This document shows positions 4,936 through 5,811 of a DNA stretch of 5,811 nt, piece by piece. Source of the DNA: Ignavibacteriaceae bacterium (lineage in GTDB: Bacteria > Bacteroidota > Ignavibacteria > Ignavibacteriales > Ignavibacteriaceae); NCBI GenBank assembly GCA_022865965.1, contig JALHTS010000549.1:1-5811 (forward strand), written 5' to 3'. The translations under genes were made by a program, and so were the position numbers. The first letter of the stretch is position 1. The number at the start of each line of letters is the position of its first letter. Under the pieces are notes generated by a model, which had not been told where the DNA came from, ran no database searches, and worked only from the letters and a program-made list of their open reading frames with translations.

Positions 4936-5811
4936 ATGTTAGAAGCTCAGCAAACTGAGGAGCAGATAAGTAAAACTGTACTCAAGGGATTAACCTTAAA
5001 AGAATTAAAAGATTTTTTTACGGTAGTAGACGAAAAAAGATTCAGGGGAGAGCAAGTGTTTCATTGGCTTTATCATCATATGGTTGATAATTTTGACGAT
5101 ATGGCAAATGTTCCTAAATACCTGCGAAAAAAATTAAATGCTTATTGTGAAATAATGACTCTAAGCCACTTCACTTCCGAAATGTCTCCCCGAACCGAAA
5201 CTAAAAAGTATGTCTTCTCAACAAAAGACAATTTAAAAGTTGAAGCAGTCGTAATTCCCGACCCCAAAAGAACAACACTTTGTATTTCAACACAAGTTGG
5301 ATGCCCACTCGATTGCCAATTTTGTGCAACCGGATTGATGGGTTACAAAAGAAATTTAAGTCCGGGAGAAATTTTTGATCAGTATCTGCATGCTTCAAAA
5401 GATTATAATCCAAAGAGCGAAATAACCAATATAGTCTATATGGGAATGGGCGAACCGCTGCTCAATTATGCAAATACTCTTAAATCTCTTCAGATTTTTG
5501 CAACAGAAAAAGTAAAAGGAATCAGTGTAAGAAAAATCGCTGTTTCTACAGCAGGTATTGCACCGAAGATTATTGAACTAGCCGATACGGGACTTCGCGT
5601 AAAGTTAGCACTTTCGCTTCACTCTTGTTTTGAAGAAACAAGAAGCCGGCTAATGCCGATAAACAAAAAATATTCTTTATCTGAAAATCTTGAAGCTGTA
5701 AGATATTATGCAAAGCAAACAGGAACGAGAATTACATTTGAGTACGTTCTTCTCAAAGATATAAACGACAGACAGGATGATCTGAATGCTTTAATAAGAT
5801 TGTGCAAATCT
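4936..5811 (+). CDS. rlmN: 23S rRNA/tRNA adenine-C2 methyltransferase RlmN, 3' end outside window
   Basis: An open frame of 292 codons running off the right edge. RlmN is a radical-SAM enzyme that methylates C2 of A2503 in 23S rRNA (and A37 of some tRNAs in E. coli), tuning the peptidyl-transferase centre. Seen in order: an N-terminal RNA-binding region with FRGEQVFHWLYHH (about 36-48); VEAVVIP (102-108), whose Glu is conserved; the cluster motif C123-x3-C127-x2-C130 in VGCPLDCQFCATG; GMGEPLLN (170-177); VSTAGI (203-208); LALSLHS (224-230); and MPINKKYSL (240-248). The methyl-carrying C-terminal cysteine and roughly the last 50-60 residues lie beyond the window. The resistance enzyme Cfr shares these motifs, but the sequence follows housekeeping RlmN closely. 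It is divergent from the acyl-CoA dehydrogenase, with 187 bp between them. The frame is intact throughout. Confidence 0.95.
   Translation, partial: MLEAQQTEEQISKTVLKGLTLKELKDFFTVVDEKRFRGEQVFHWLYHHMVDNFDDMANVPKYLRKKLNAYCEIMTLSHFTSEMSPRTETKKYVFSTKDNLKVEAVVIPDPKRTTLCISTQVGCPLDCQFCATGLMGYKRNLSPGEIFDQYLHASKDYNPKSEITNIVYMGMGEPLLNYANTLKSLQIFATEKVKGISVRKIAVSTAGIAPKIIELADTGLRVKLALSLHSCFEETRSRLMPINKKYSLSENLEAVRYYAKQTGTRITFEYVLLKDINDRQDDLNALIRLCKS

Noticed and set aside
5201..5413. 70-residue minus-strand open frame opposite rlmN
   Set aside because: It lies antisense to the radical-SAM cysteine region of RlmN, which is clearly the coding strand.
4936..5811. Cfr-type antibiotic resistance methyltransferase
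   Set aside because: The radical-SAM motifs are shared with Cfr, but the MPINKKYSL and GMGEPLLN context and the housekeeping setting fit RlmN; there are no mobile elements nearby.
1..5811. Defence island, CRISPR array, toxin-antitoxin pair or insertion sequence
   Set aside because: No direct-repeat array, transposase, terminal inverted repeats or defence-type domains are visible, and base composition looks even across the window.

Overview
This AT-rich window (roughly one third G+C by eye) reads like a chromosomal segment from the Bacteroidota/Ignavibacteriota/Chlorobi branch of bacteria. Three things point there. The ferredoxin has the long insertion and CxECxGFHDEPQC pattern I associate with Bacteroidota-type dicluster ferredoxins. 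Several exported proteins have signal peptides ending in -SQ or -TQ. One promoter fits the TTG-N20-TAnnTTTG pattern of Bacteroidota sigma factors. Assignment to Ignavibacteria rather than Bacteroidota proper is a guess. No mobile element, CRISPR array, tRNA or rRNA is visible.

Layout. Positions 1-247 have no convincing gene but carry two minus-strand Rho-independent terminators (6-36 and 200-224). The second ends a monocistronic 2[4Fe-4S] ferredoxin gene (248-580, minus), which has its own sigma70-like promoter at 682-710. Next comes a stand-alone lemA (811-1386, minus). Then a tightly packed four-gene minus-strand unit is read from 4748 down to 1506: a short-chain acyl-CoA dehydrogenase, a YidD-domain protein with a signal peptide, and two exported TPR proteins that share a C-terminal PGxGxxY membrane domain. 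A 187-bp divergent intergenic region separates this unit from rlmN (4936 onward, plus), which runs off the right edge and is 3'-truncated by the window.

How the genes may work together. The acyl-CoA dehydrogenase, ferredoxin and RlmN are conventional housekeeping or metabolic genes. The unusual part is 1506-3596. The YidD-like protein is predicted to be exported, unlike textbook YidD, which is cytoplasmic and membrane-peripheral and encoded beside rnpA and yidC. It is translationally coupled to two tandem TPR/PGxGxxY paralogues. The overlaps and shared export signals suggest these three form one envelope-associated module of unknown function. Its position behind an acyl-CoA dehydrogenase may be functional or just shared transcription. 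This module is the best candidate in the window for an undescribed system.
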